Positions 21,261 to 33,600 of a stretch of 64,000 nt of DNA are shown one piece after another (positions within the stretch are counted from its first letter, which is position 1; the number at the start of each line of letters is the position of its first letter). The notes beneath the pieces were generated by a model. That model worked only from the letters and a program-made list of their open reading frames with translations, made no database searches and was not told the origin of the DNA. Made by a program: the position numbers and the translations under genes. The stretch is from NCBI GenBank assembly GCA_035610365.1, contig CM069432.1:105853529-105917528 (forward strand), written 5' to 3'. The stretch is from Aquatica leii. Its lineage: Eukaryota; Arthropoda; Insecta; Coleoptera; Lampyridae.

Positions 21261-23737
21261 AATAATTTAAAATTAAAATTATACTGTTACAATAAAAAAA
21301 TTATAGTAGTTTTATTTAATATCAAATGTATTAAAATATGTTATAAAAAGTAATAGTTTAAGTAAATATGCGGTAACAATTATTAAAACTGCATGGTTTT
21401 TGAATTATTTTAATAACTTTCTTACAATTTACTTTATTATTTAAACAAAAGTGAAACTTAACTTTTAACTTAATAATACACCAACAATTTTAAAAGCATT
21501 TGTAACGATTTTAAACACACTATTCTAAATAATTTGTTTTTTTTAAATGTTTATTTTAAATTTATTAGTTTTTAATTATCTTAAATTTTAATTTATATAA
21601 AAATTATTAAAAAAAATGTTTATTTTATTGTTAATTCTTATTTTATTGGAAACTTTGTTTTTTTCGAAACTATACATTTTATAAAATTAGTGTATAAATT
21701 ATAAAATTATAAAATAATTCTAATTTGATTTCATTAAACGTTTTTAAAAATAAAACACTGCAGTAAATTTGTATGTTAAAATGTTTAAATCGTCTTTGAG
21801 TGGTTTAAAAAATACAACTAGTTATAACGAAAAAGCTAAAATACGTTATAATACTTTTTGTATCTAGATTTTAAAAAACAATATTAAATTTTAAAAATTT
21901 ATATTATTTGAAAAATCAAAGTTTGTGTATGTCAACTATGGAAAAACTTTTAGAAAAAAAAATAAACACGTTGATTTCAAATTTTACAATAGCTCAAGTT
22001 AAGACCTAGTTTAGTTGAGGTATTATTAAGATTACAATTTTAGAGATATTAATTCGTCATTACAGTCCTACAATCTTCGTATTTAAAACAAAACAAAAGT
22101 CTTTAGAAAAGGCTTAATGAATGAAAACATTGTTGTTTTATCTTGTAGTTTTATCCCAAAGCATTTTGAATTTTGCAGATGTAAAATCAACTTTCAACGT
22201 TTACCGCCGTTATAAATATTTACCCTTATTTCTTTTACATAATAACGTTACTAAGGGTTGATAAATATTGTTCAACAACATAAAAAATTAGTTGCATATA
22301 AACATGATTTTACTGCACAGATGCTAACTAAATTTAAGTTGTGCACAGTACAAAGAACGGAACCTATGGAACTAACTGATCTGGTTCTGTATTTTGTTGT
22401 ATGTGCCGGGCATATTGGCAGCTATATGATATGATTGTACTCAGCAGTAATCACTGATTAGAGAAAAACTTACCATCATTCTTAAAATAGCATTTTTGTG
22501 TTCAAGATTTTAGTAAAACACAGTACATTTTTCATTACAGATCTATTTTCTAAAAAGTAACAAAACCATTGATTGACTTGAAAACGTATATGTTACACAA
22601 AAGCATTTAGAATATTTTATATCTTCACCGGGACTGAGCAAGACAAAAAATATTTTAAAAATGCGGTTATAACTATTCACAGTTAAAATTTATAAATTTT
22701 TCTCTGTGTTTATTTTATTTTTAATTTAAAATCAAGTTTTTCGTTTAGTGATAAAAAAATTAAGTTAGTATCTAAAAACCTTTTGGCAATGCGATGGTCA
22801 GCTAGAACAGACGCAACAAAAGCGCTTTGATTGTTATAATCTGAATATAAGCAACACTAGAATCTCAATTTATACTATAAGAATTTTAAATTATTTCGAT
22901 TTTTTTATTTTTTACTCATAGTAGTTAAAAACAATCAGCCAAAATACTATTGTTTTTAAACAAAATTTAATAACCCGTTTTAAACATGTGCTTTGCTACC
23001 GCTGAATTAAAAGATTGCTTATGACTACATCTTCGATCTTCTTTGATACGAATTTTTACGTTTCTACTTGTTTCTTTAAGGCATTGTCGACCACAAAAGC
23101 AATAAATGCTATAAACGCCGTTAGACTAAAAAGAAATAATGTTTTTATTTACTATTAGCGATAAATTAGTAAATCCATTGAAATATTAAAAAATTCAATT
23201 AATATAAATAGAAATTCTGGTTTTCCCTTACCGGAGATTTGGAACCGGAAGTTCATCTATAAATTCAAGACTTCAAGATGCAATAGATCAGTATATTCCA
23301 AGCTCTAAAAATGTTTACTGCAACGTGTTATGAAAACTAAGCTTGTAAAAAATCGAGAATAAAATATCAATGTTACTATATTTAAAAAAATTATAATTAA
23401 TATTATAAGTTAATAATAATAACTCGATGTTACATACATTCAATTACAAGTATCGTAAAAAGAGTTGAAGTGAAAGTACAATCAAAGACAAATTGAAACG
23501 GAGTTGACCCGTTTTGTAAAATAAGTTAGTAATTTCGACGTAACAAACAAACTTTTAAGCAATTACGACGGTTAGATTATATTGTTGGAATTATAGCACA
23601 ATTTAAAAACATAGAAATAAAATTAGAAGAACGTATCATAGCAGAAACTTGTACATTTATTGCAAATAATTCGGATAAAGATTGCAATAAACTCAAAACA
23701 AAGTATTTTGTTTCAATCGAGGGGTCTGGTCGGCCAT
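21261..23737. other. AT-rich DNA, no gene seen
   Basis: I found no reading frame, RNA gene or repeat terminus that I could support in this 2.5 kb. Confidence 0.5.
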
Positions 23738-23741
23738 ATTT

Positions 23742-24588
23742 TGTTACAAGTTTTTTGGGTTTTACGAACCTTGCACGGCCAACTTACAATAGTCGGGATT
23801 AGGAGAGGTTCAAAGAAACAGTAAATATGCTTAAAGGCGTCAGAGCTGATCCAAAGTAACTTTCTATCTCGCTCAAGACAGAACGGTTCAAACTTGTAAC
23901 ATGATGTTAGGTTCGTAACCCTATGTTGAGGATTATCACAGGTATATCGAATTCTCATTACAGAGATGCCAGTAGTATCGGCAACACACAATACATAAGT
24001 AAATTACAGTGAAATAGATAGTGAAGAATAGTTCGTAGTAAATATTGTTTGTATACAATAAGCGAAATACACAAAATAATTAGTAATATGGCATTACTGA
24101 CAATCACACAGTGATAATAAATTACTACATCAATATTAACCTATCGTAACAAGTCGTGGTAATACATCGTAGGCGAAGCATACAAAGGAAGTAATAATAC
24201 GACCTTATTGATAATAAAACATCGAGACTAATTACGGAATTAATATAGCACTAACGTTAATTACTCGTTGGTAGTACACAGCATGCGCAACTCAAAATAA
24301 GTAAAAGTTACTACCTAACTGGTAAAACAACAATATTAATAATTACGGAACTAATAATAGCAAAAGTTTCGTGAGTGATCTTTCTGACAACGAATAACAT
24401 ACATAAAACAACTTACCCCTAATACAGGAACTTTCACTCGTACGAAGAAAGCGCTTTCCCCGGCAAGCAATCCTGTAAACACTCTTAAATAGCAAGTCGT
24501 GTCAAACCAATTCCTCACGAAAGTAAAATCTATAAAATGATTATTTATAGTTAACGAAAGTACATAAAGCCTAACCCGGTCGTCGTAG
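23742..24588 (-). repeat. 3' LTR of copy 2, truncated on its U3 side
   Basis: It aligns with 28202-29160 except for a 113-bp gap near 23925, where the right LTR has extra sequence at about 28385-28497. Homology ends at GGTCGTCGTA, so the remaining 500 bp or so of the LTR (29160-29661 in the right copy) are missing. The polypurine tract boundary is therefore not recognisable. Confidence 0.8.
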
Positions 24589-25379
24589 GCAACAAAAGCT
24601 AAAATGAAGACAGAAATTTAGGCATACGCCAAGGACAGAACCCTAAAATCCAAAACCAACCCTAAAACACAATAACACCCAACCCAAGAAGAAACGTAGA
24701 TGAAAGAAGTTTTCCAAGTTTGCTAAGCATCACCAACCAGATGTGTCCAAAAGTCGCATGAAGCGGAATGATATTTCAAAGAACCAGAAACTCAACCAAC
24801 AGAAGAGAAGTATCAGAACAGGTACTCGTTGAAAATCGACAACAGTCGTTACGCTATAAAGCAAGAAAGCAACGCAGTCCCATAGACCTTACTGACCGAC
24901 CATACTAAGCAAACCAAGAGAAAAAGAAGAAGGATAGGAAAGAAAGAAGTAGAAATAAGAAGTCATGATTATCTGTTGCTAATCGAATGTTCGTAGATCC
25001 TCCATCGCTGCGTTAAACTGTGACAATGAAACTTATAAGCCGATAAATGGAATAGAATATCCCAAGAAAACACCAAAGAGAAAAGTAGCAAAAGAGATAT
25101 CCTAAGAATGACCAACAACGTCCAGAAAAGCCGACCAAGCGGAAATACATAAAGTACAGAAAACGGAGTTGTAGTCTGTCTCAAGTTTCAGACTTACACA
25201 GCAGAACAAATAACCTACTAAGCCCAACGTAGCAAAAGAGAGAATTAGCAAAAGAAGAAAATAAAGAGAAAAGAATATGGTTGCAGTGAACACTAAAGAA
25301 AGAAGTAACTAAAAAGAAAAAGAAAGAAAGTGTTCAACCAACAAGCTAAGATAAAAGAAAAAAAGAAAAGAGATAATTG

Positions 25380-25590
25380 CACTAAAGGCGAACCTTCAAA
25401 ATCAAAAGAGAAAAAAATGAAATGTAATAGCGAAGGCTTCCACGGCCGGAATCTATACTAACATTAGAATGTCTTCCGGGTTTGGGCCGTGTCATAGTTG
25501 CAACCGAAGCTGCCAACGTTTCGCCCACTTTCGTAAGGGGCTTCATCAGGGCGTGAGATAAATCGCAAAACTCAAACAAGCAATCGAAAT
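25380..25590 (-). repeat. Penelope-type terminal sequence within copy 2
   Basis: On the minus strand this block reads through CTGATGAAG..GGGCGAAACG and then GGCCCAAACCCGGAAGACAT, a GC-richer style unlike its surroundings and much like Penelope-like terminal repeats. It has no counterpart in the shorter copy 1, so it was either inserted into copy 2 or lost from copy 1. Confidence 0.5.
25518..25549 (-). ncRNA. Hammerhead-ribozyme-like core
   Basis: In the minus-strand sense CTGATGA (25543-25549) is followed by AGCCC..GGGC pairing and then GAAAC (25518-25522), the invariant order of a hammerhead core with stem II. The next bases can form a TTCG-capped stem (GTTG-GCAGC / GTTGC-AAC with one bulge). 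The cleavage-site side is not a clean match (TA after the stem and no G opposite the C of GAAAC), so activity is doubtful. Confidence 0.4.
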
Positions 25591-26301
25591 CTTACTAAGA
25601 ACTTCTCAAAAGTTAGGTTATCCACTTGTAAAACAAGCCATAACCTAAACTATGAAAAGGTGAGAAAGAAAACGATAACCTGAAAAAGCAAACGAAAATC
25701 TAACAAAGAACCACTACCGAGTTAGGTAATCAACTTGTGAACCAAGCCAGATTCTAAACTCCGTAGAAGTCACTTCTACCGTAGAAGAAACGAAAGGGAA
25801 TGACCAGCCCTTCAATGCCCAACCAACCGCCCATTGGATAAAAAAGAAAAAGAAAGAGAAGAGAAAAGGTATTACAGTGAGTCATAAAACAAGGGCGTAC
25901 CAATTGCTGTCCCCAAATTGGAAAGTTTACTCCAAAACTTAAATGCCGACAAGCGGAATAGGAAACCCAACAAAGAAAAAAACTAAACTAAAACCAAAGC
26001 GAGAGTTCTACTAGTGACTTACCAATCTCAAAATGGCCGACCAAGCGGATGTAACTATATACAAATAGAAAGGTAGTCCGTCCCGAAGTAAGATGGTTAA
26101 GAAAAAACCCAAAGAAATTGATTAGAAACTCAAGAAAGAAAAAGAAATTTAGTACAGCAAACTGGAGAGAACAATTGGGGAGTATCCCAGCTATAACCAA
26201 CAAAATACCGTCAACATAATCAAAGAACCAAACCAAAAAGTCTACAGACGAGAACCAACAGAAAAGCCAAAAGTCGAAATCCTAAAGCGAAACAAAACAG
26301 A

Positions 26302-27620
26302 TTAGAACTTACGACGCTTGCGACGCCGGTGAAAAAGAAGTGAACGATTAATAGAAGGACGCAACGAAGCACAACCAAAAATGTCAAAACGAAACGGTGT
26401 TGACGAGAGAGAACTAGCTTTCGCATCCGTAGAACATCTACGACCTTTAGAAGGATTCGCAAAAGTTTGTCGAGCTAGTACAGAAGGAATAGATGAGGTA
26501 GAGCCAGCAGTATCCCGATCCAATCGTTGATCTAAACTAAGCGCTTTCTGCGACCGACAAACCGGGCAATAGCGAACGTACTCTGCCACTTTCGATCTCA
26601 TATGAGGCCAATAAAAACGACGCCGAAGAAAAAGTAATGTCTTGGCGACACTACGATGCCCAGAAGTGGAGTGGACGTGATGATCATGAATGATTGGCTT
26701 ACGGTGGTCGTTTGGAACGACCAGCTTCCACAGATGCTTATCATCAGGAGAAACCCGTATTCGTTTCCACATAAAACCTTGAACCACTAACCAACGAGAA
26801 AATCGGCGAAGAGACGCTGATACCTTACCCACTAACTGGTTGTACCATGGGTCTTTAGTAGGGCAGGTAATGCCCAAAATCGAAGACAAACCAGAAAGAG
26901 AAGGTACAAAACGTGAAGGTATAGCATTTTTAGAAGTACAACGAACACGATTATTAGATTTAGAAATAGAGATCGAAGGAGAAAGTGAAGAAGTATCGAG
27001 AGAACAGGTAACCGGAGTAGACAACCGCTGACTATCATAGTGCTCACATGCGTTAACCGAAGTTGTCTCAAAAGATGTAACTTGAGAAGGCGTAGGTGGT
27101 TTATACTCATCACTAATTCTTCGAAAGTAGAAATCGACATTAACGCAAGCCCTGCCTGATAAAACGGAGTCAGATTGCGACGCACGATCTTGAGTTGCGT
27201 GTGATAAGAAACCGGTTCTAACATTTGTAAGAAGAGGTACCGCATGGTGGTAACGTACATCCCAATAGATTCGTTAGCTCCCATAGTACGCTTCCGAATT
27301 GTCTCCATTAAGCGATCGTCGTAATCTACCGGAAGAAATTCCGCTTTCAACAGCGCAGCAACATCCTTCCAAGAACGCAAAGAAGTTCGGTTTGTCCTAA
27401 AGGAAAGAAGAGCTTTGCCAGACAAAACCTCGAAAGCTGAGAGAAAAAGTTGATGTTGTGAAACACCACGAGACAGGCACAATTCGTCAATCCGCAGAAG
27501 AAATTCCATAAGCAAAGAAGGATCTTCACCAGAAAAAATAACATTCCAATTTCCTAAATTCGTTTCGGAATCAGAGTCCGAAGAAGTAAGAAGTGGTGGT
27601 TCTTCATCTGAAGAATACAT
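26302..27620 (-). pseudogene. Gag plus integrase H2C2 zinc-binding domain (copy 2)
   Basis: A true ATG stands at 27618-27620. About 165 residues of Gag follow (LSGKALLSFRTNRTSLRSW; KAEFLPVDYDDRLMETIRKR). Near 27125 a small deletion shifts the frame. The second frame continues through a Ser-rich linker into an H2C2 domain (HDHHVHSTSGHRSVAKTL; FYWPHMRSKVAEYVRYCPVC), here with all His and Cys positions intact, and ends in a basic tail (HRRRKRRK) at 26302. Where a full element would continue into the DDE core, a Ser/Arg-rich region takes its place. Copy 1 has the same junction, which argues that the loss of pol enzymes predates both insertions. The basic tail could bind nucleic acid; that is an inference. 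Confidence 0.8.
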
Positions 27621-28201
27621 AGCTAAAACAATAACAAGTAAACAAGAAACTAACCAAAGCTGTCAACTACCGCAGAAATCTGCCACCACGTGTCCGACAA
27701 AAATTCAAAATAACAGTAAGTACAAGCCGTACCGCTACCAAGTAATTAATCCAATAAGAAAAAAAATTAATCGACGTAGTCAAGTCAATCCAAAATCAAA
27801 GCGAAGGTCCGATTAAAAGAAACGTAAGCAAAGTGCTAATCTACAGTCAAACTGCAGCACTAAAGAAAAATAAAAAAAGTAAAAGTTAGTGAAGTAACTC
27901 AGACGTCAAGTCTAGTAGCAATAACTAAGTAAACAAAGCAAAGTAAATCGAACCCACGTAAGCCTAAGAAAAGGTAAAAGGAATCAATAAAGCTAGAAGA
28001 ACTTATGATCGCACACATTAAATCGAGAGAAAGTGAACAACGTAAACTACCTTTGAGTGATCGTAATGCTATGCTAATCACAATTAAAGAAAATAGCTAA
28101 AAGAAATATAGAGAAATGAGAAATTCGCTATGAGAAAAATCGAGAGATCGCGAAATCGACGCAATCGAGAAATCGGGGCCCTAAAGTTGGGCAGCCAAAT
28201 T
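27621..28201 (-). other. Leader of copy 2 between 5' LTR and gag
   Basis: It aligns with 4457-4996 of copy 1. The bases just inside the LTR (AATTTGGCTGCCCAAC on the minus strand) are where a primer-binding site should lie, but I could not match a specific tRNA. No reading frame. Confidence 0.55.
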
Positions 28202-29661
28202 TGTTACAAGCTTTTTGGGTTTTACGAACCTTGCACGGCCAACTTACAATAGTCTGGATTAGGGGAGGTTCAAAGAAACAGTAAATATGCTTAAGGGCGC
28301 CAAAGCTGATCCAAAGTAACTTTCTATCTCGCTCAAGACAGAACGGTTCAAACTTGTAACATGATGTTAGGTTCGTAACCCTATACTCGGCTGTTCGAGT
28401 AGTCAACGTTTGTTATTAACTAAAGACGAGTCAAAGAGGAAGGTATGTTGTCATCAAAGAGCAAGTAACCACAATAACAACTTTAATTTAGAATCGTTGA
28501 GGATTATCACAGGTATATCGAATTCTCATTACAGAGATGCCAGTAGTATCGGCAACACACAATACATAAGTAAATTACAGTGAAATAGATAGTGAAGAAT
28601 AGTTCGTAGTAAATATTGTTTGTATACAATAGGCGAAATACACAAAATAATTAGTAATATGGCATTACTTACAATCACACAGTGATAATAAATTACTACA
28701 TCAATATTAACCTATCGTAACAAGTCGTGGTAATACATCGTAGGCGAAGCATACAAAGGAAGTAATAATACGACCTTATTGATAATAAAACATCGAGACT
28801 AATTACGGAATTAATATAGCACTAACGTTAATTACTCGTTGGTAGTACACAGCATGCGCAACTCAAAATAAGTAAAAGTTACTACCTAACTGGTAAAACA
28901 ACAATATTAATAATTACGGAACTAATAATAGCAAAAGTTTCGTGAGTGATCTTTCTGACAACGAATAACATACATAAAACAACTTACCCTTAATACAGGA
29001 ACTTCCACTCGTACGAAGAAAGCGCTTTCCCCGGCAAGCAACCCTGTAAACACTCTTAAATAGCAAGTCGTGTCAAACCAATTCCTCACGAAAGTAAGAT
29101 CTACAAAATGATTATTTATAGTTAACGAAAGTACATAAAGCCTAACCCGGTCGTCGTATGCTGTGATACCCCGTCGAAGACAGGTGGTTACGCAGGTATC
29201 TGCCGCCTGAGTAGAATCTCGACAAATTGTAAGTAGCTTCGGTACCTTAAATTTTAACCATACGTCGTATGCATCGGATTATATTCGTCCGACGAAATTA
29301 TTATTCGAAATGGATTCTTTATAAATCGTTATCGAATAGGAACAGATGCCAGCACGTGGCGGAACGGCTATTAAATTACGAGAAATTACAACAGAGTTTT
29401 AATAAATGACAGCCATTAGCTTACCCGGTGACGACTCAAATGTATTATAAGCGTAGTATCCTTATAAATTGGTCCCCATTACGGTGGATGGTTTTAGGAA
29501 ATTTAATTGCAAGCCCCACCGGCCATTTTATGCAGTTGTCAAGTTAAAGAATTCGTCGTAAATGACAGTCACGCGTAAAGATCGGTAGGGGGCGTCCAAA
29601 CCGGAATCTAATTTCAAGTCAATATACATAGTCGTACGTAATGAAAATTTCGTCCGTAACA
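28202..29661 (-). repeat. 5' LTR of copy 2 (1460 bp)
   Basis: It runs from TGTTACAAG to CCGTAACA with perfect inverted ends TGTTAC/GTAACA, shared with the solo LTR at 15789-17143 and with the ends of copy 1. It is the most complete LTR of the family in the window. Confidence 0.85.
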
Positions 29662-29719
29662 ATTTACACTCTAGAGTGTAATCTCTAGTAGGTGCTACTT
29701 TAACGGTGAAGTTATTAGA

Positions 29720-29830
29720 ATTAAAAAGTTATACTACTGTGAGCCAGGTAGCGCAACAAAAAGCTGCAATTTTTGATAAACAAAGAAGTTACACTATTGA
29801 AAGCCAGGTGGCGCAAGAAAAATTATTATA
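29720..29830 (+). repeat. Two-copy tandem duplication of about 63 bp
   Basis: AAGTTATACTACTGTGAGCC and AAGTTACACTATTGAAAGCC, each followed by AGGTRGCGCAA, lie about 60 bp apart. Non-coding. A short inverted repeat (AATAATTGCGATTATT) follows at 29849. Confidence 0.55.
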
Positions 29831-30779
29831 AAAGTTTAGTGGTGGGAATAATTGCGATTATTCCTATGGACTATTCTCTTGAGAATGTTCGTTATCGCAC
29901 GACTATCATTTTTGCGATAGTTTTATCAGTAAGTAAGCTAAATCAAGGGATTTTTATTACAGTAAACATTCTTAAGGCTGTGTGCCTGGAGCAGAAATCG
30001 TTTTTACAATTGTAGAAGGCAAAATTACATCGAAGGATTTTCAAAATAATGCCAAAATTCTTAAAAAAATTATCTTCACCTAGGTGCGGAGGCATTTATA
30101 AAATTTTTTTTTCAGAGCCTTAGATGATATTAAAAAAATTTGATTAAACAAAGAACTCTGCTACAAACAAATTCGCAGCGCTTAGAAAAATAAATTGTTA
30201 TTCAAAAAAATTCTATTTTTGCAAATAACGTCAGAAAATTGAAAATAAAACTTAAAAAAATTACTGAAATCTATTGTGATACGTAGTACGACGTCGAATG
30301 GTAACTTCGACTGTTGAGATCCGCGCAAGTGTTAACGTACACAAACACGATACTGTCTTCTCGGAACGCATAAAACTGATATCGTTACAGGAAAAACGTA
30401 CCTATCAACATTCGTGTTTCTATTATTCAGTACATAAAAATGAAATTAGTTGTAATTTTTTATTTTCCACAACTTTTGCGTTGAATAGTGTTTAGTTTTA
30501 CATATACATATTATGTAAAATCCATATGTTATAAAATCTATTCTACACCGGTATATCCAGAAATACACGCATGAAATGCAACACACCAAAACGTCTATTA
30601 TCCGAATTAATAACACGCAGACTGCTCCGGACTAGTAAAAAATTCGGATTGACAAAAGAAGAAATTTGAAAAGGCTATTCTCCTTAAAAACACGTTTTAT
30701 TAAAAGTAATATAGATATACATTAAAAAACTGATAACTTAAAAAATAAAAAAAAACTAGTTAAAAAGACACATCCATGT
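29831..30779. other. AT-rich DNA, no gene seen
   Basis: Short open stretches at 29773-30015 and 30298-30495 resemble no family that I can name and are probably chance. Confidence 0.4.
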
Positions 30780-31440
30780 GATACCCAATCATTTAAATTT
30801 TGTTTTAATGTTAGCAAAAGTAACATGTTCAATTTATGCTTTATAATTCTCCAAAAAACGTCATCTCTCTTGATTTTCTCGCAAATCATGCCCAGTGGGC
30901 TTCAAACTATAAAACAAAATGTTTCTGTTTTTTGTAATTGCTCCTGTATTTGATAGAAATAGTCGTGCGAACTATTTAACTTTACAGCATTTTCTTGCAA
31001 CGATAAATACAATACTCGTTTACGTTCAGCTGCTTCTCTCAGGGATATTTTTAATTTTGTCATTTTGTGAGGGCATTTTATCTCAATTTAACCATTTTCG
31101 CCCATTAATCCGTCAGAAGTAGCACCAAGATACGGAGTTTTTGCAGACACAAACAATCTACCCACAGCTTTGAAAAACTTGTACAAATTCTTGTGAAAAT
31201 TTTTGTATTGCTATTTCTTTATGATCCCGACCCCAATTTGTCGCCACGTTTCTAGAAAAAGTTGAATAAAGTAACCTGTTTGCCACTTTCTTCCCAATTG
31301 TTGTTTGGTGTATCTTACAAACGATCCCAAAATTTGATGACGAACTCCGCAAACCTCTTTCTTTTTTCCAAAGATTACTTGTACTTTGCCCAACAGTATT
31401 CCGTTCTAAAGAGATTAATTCATTTCGTGTTTTATTTAAT
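30780..31440 (-). pseudogene. YqaJ-type (lambda-exonuclease-like) nuclease domain, decayed
   Basis: Minus-strand translation gives the ordered motifs of YqaJ viral-recombinase-like nucleases. A basic start (WKKERGLRSSSSNFGIVCK) is followed by LLYSTFSRNVATNWGRDH, LGATSDGLMG with the metal-binding Asp, EIKCP with the Glu/Lys pair, and SHDYFYQIQEQLQKT, the Tyr/Gln motif. A frameshift after the QSCG motif (about 31160) and a TAA just before EIKCP (near 31086) inactivate it. YqaJ proteins are 5'-3' exonucleases in phages. In insects I recall the domain downstream of a Mutator-like transposase domain, and such a pseudogene lies on the same strand at 47.2-48.7 kb. No promoter or intron is visible here. 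Confidence 0.75.
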
Positions 31441-33489
31441 GAATTTAATATACATAATTTCTTCAGGTTCTCTTCCGCATCTTATTTTTTTCTTTTTGCG
31501 GCTTAAAAAAAGTTTTGCACGACTCTGTCGGTACAGGAGTTTTGTTTCAATTTTTTAAAGATACATCTTGCTATATTTTCCTGAACTCTTCTGTGTCATT
31601 TTCTTATGAATAGCAAGCTGATATTCCCTCACTTCTGTTATAAGAAATGCACACTGCATCTCACCTGGTAACTACTTTTCAACGAAAAGTTTACCTTTCT
31701 CTATACTACAAATTTTACATGAATTGCGTTAGAAGTCTCCGCGGCATTACCATTTATATTTAAAATTAAATGTTCTACAAAATTTCTTTGTATCTAATTT
31801 TTACAAGAATTTTTCTACCCGGCCAAAATGTTTAAATGTGGAAATGCATAACGTCTATACATACTATTGGTATCATAAACTTTCATTACATAATTACCGC
31901 ATTACGTTTAAAAACACAACAAACCAAAATTTGTTTCTATTGCCTAAATCTTACTTCTATCGTTAGCAAATCGTTTATAAATTATGCAAGAATACAGTAC
32001 AAGCTCACAACTGTTTTGAGGATCAACTTACATAACAAATAAGAATTGTTTTTGATTACACCGGAATGTTACTACTACCATCTGTTTTTCTTATGCATAG
32101 TAGTAATATACGATATGACTCATCTTAAGTAGCACAAAATATTTCGTTAACAATGCGTAAATAATAATATAATATTTTGCCCCTTTAAATCTTTTCTAAA
32201 TATTTACAGATAAAATATATATAATGCATATATTTTCCATGCAACCACATAAAATATTTTTTGAAAACATTACGCTAAGATTAATACAATAATTGTGTAA
32301 AATAAATTTGAACCAAGTTTTAAACAATATTATGTATATATTTAAATTTTATCAATATTAGATGTTTCTAAAATATATTTGGTTCAGATTCAAAAAATAA
32401 TTTTGGAATACATTCAACAGAAAGGATTTGTAAAATATTAAATAAAGATATTAAACTTTTCAGAAAGAAATATATGCTCGATATACTTTGTCAACATATA
32501 AACATTGATACGCAAAAATATTATTATTAGTATATTTTAATAATAATTCGATCTGTAATTCTAATATGATTTAAGAAGATAAAATAACCGGTTCTCAGTT
32601 AACGATAACGGAAAAAATCCAAAGAAATAGAAAATATGCGCATTTACATATACATATAAAATTTTAACAAGATATGCAAAAGTTTTATGCTTTAGGCAAG
32701 TATGTTTAACGTATGTATAAGCATGCTTATTACGTGCTCTAAACTAACAAAGGTACTAAAGTGATCACTATGGATTTTTTATATAAATAAAAATCTAATG
32801 AAATTATATATCAAAAAATTAAAAATATATATTTACTAAAACAAAATTATTTTGACTACGGCAGCTGTCAGAACACAGACCTTTGGGTGTGAGCTTGAAT
32901 GAAACAAAAGTACTATTTACAAATGTTACGTTATTATAGATCTTGTACTAATAGCAAATTCTTCACTCAAGTGTTAAGTTTTTGTTCCAGACAAAACAAT
33001 ATTGAAATTCCATAAAATCACAAATCAAAATATCCCAAAAGAATTAAAAATGAACATAAAATAGAAAAATCAAGATAAGGATAAAGGTAACGAAAAAGAC
33101 AAAGACCGTTATTATGAATAATTAAAACGGTTTTTATTCCCAGGAAAACACTTACGTTGATTTATACAACGTTCTTGGATGAATGTTCTTCTGTTAAATC
33201 ATTGCGTCACATTTTAAAATTGCTAAAAAATGTTGAATTTAATAGAAAAATTATATTGGAATGAATAAAAACTTACCAGAAATTGATTGGAAATATTAAT
33301 TTTTGTACGTTTTTACGTGATTATTAAGAAAATTGTCTTCTGTTCCTAAGTAACAATTTGCAACATAACGTGGTTAAGACGTAAGTGTTAAATGCAATTA
33401 AAAGGCGACGTTGGCAAAGGTAATAAATTTAATTGCAAGATTAGTTACATAAACTAAGCAACTGGAAAATTAAATTTTAAATGTAATGA
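31441..33489. other. AT-rich DNA, mostly without signal
   Basis: The first 120 bp may still hold upstream sequence of the YqaJ protein on the minus strand, but the frame is broken. The rest shows nothing I can support. Confidence 0.45.
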
Positions 33490-33600
33490 ATCTAAGGAGA
33501 CGTTACACATTAGCGAAGAGGTATGACTGGCTTTGATAGATCGGTTTTCTAGTGGTACCATACTTTAAGGTATTTATTGCTTTTTAATTAATATTATGAT
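33490..33600 (+). repeat. Possible Penelope-type end sharing TTTTCTAGTGGTA with 34664
   Basis: The 13-mer TTTTCTAGTGGTA recurs at about 33547 and 34667 in the same orientation, each after a GC-richer stretch. This could mark two partial terminal repeats of one element, but the match is short. Confidence 0.3.

Larger units (their letters stand above)
24589..26301 (-). other. 3' untranslated region of copy 2
   Basis: It is purine-rich on the plus strand and so pyrimidine-rich in the element sense. Two imperfectly repeated blocks at about 25590-25690 and 25695-25790 share AGTTAGGT..TC..ACTTGT. The long leucine/phenylalanine-rich frames here follow from the base skew and match no family I know. 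Confidence 0.5.
23742..29661 (-). mobile_element. Non-autonomous LTR retrotransposon, Gag plus integrase zinc-domain family, copy 2
   Basis: The plus-strand limits are TGTTACAAG at 23742 and CCGTAACA ending at 29661, flanked by an exact ATTT duplication (23738-23741 and 29662-29665). The right LTR (the 5' LTR on the minus strand) is 1460 bp. The left LTR keeps about 847 bp and lacks the inner part next to the internal region. The internal region reads, on the minus strand, leader, gag/H2C2 frame, then 1.7 kb of pyrimidine-rich 3' sequence. No protease, RT, RNase H or integrase core is present anywhere in 5.9 kb. Movement must have depended on enzymes supplied by another element. Confidence 0.85.

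Noticed and set aside
24969..26462. Several leucine/phenylalanine-rich minus-strand frames that look like small membrane proteins
   Set aside because: They come from the pyrimidine-rich 3' region of the copy 2 LTR element. Frames overlap in different phases and match no family.
29849..29900. Palindromes AATAATTGCGATTATT and TTCTCTTGAGAA as a regulatory site
   Set aside because: Short palindromes are expected by chance in AT-rich DNA and nothing nearby gives them a role.
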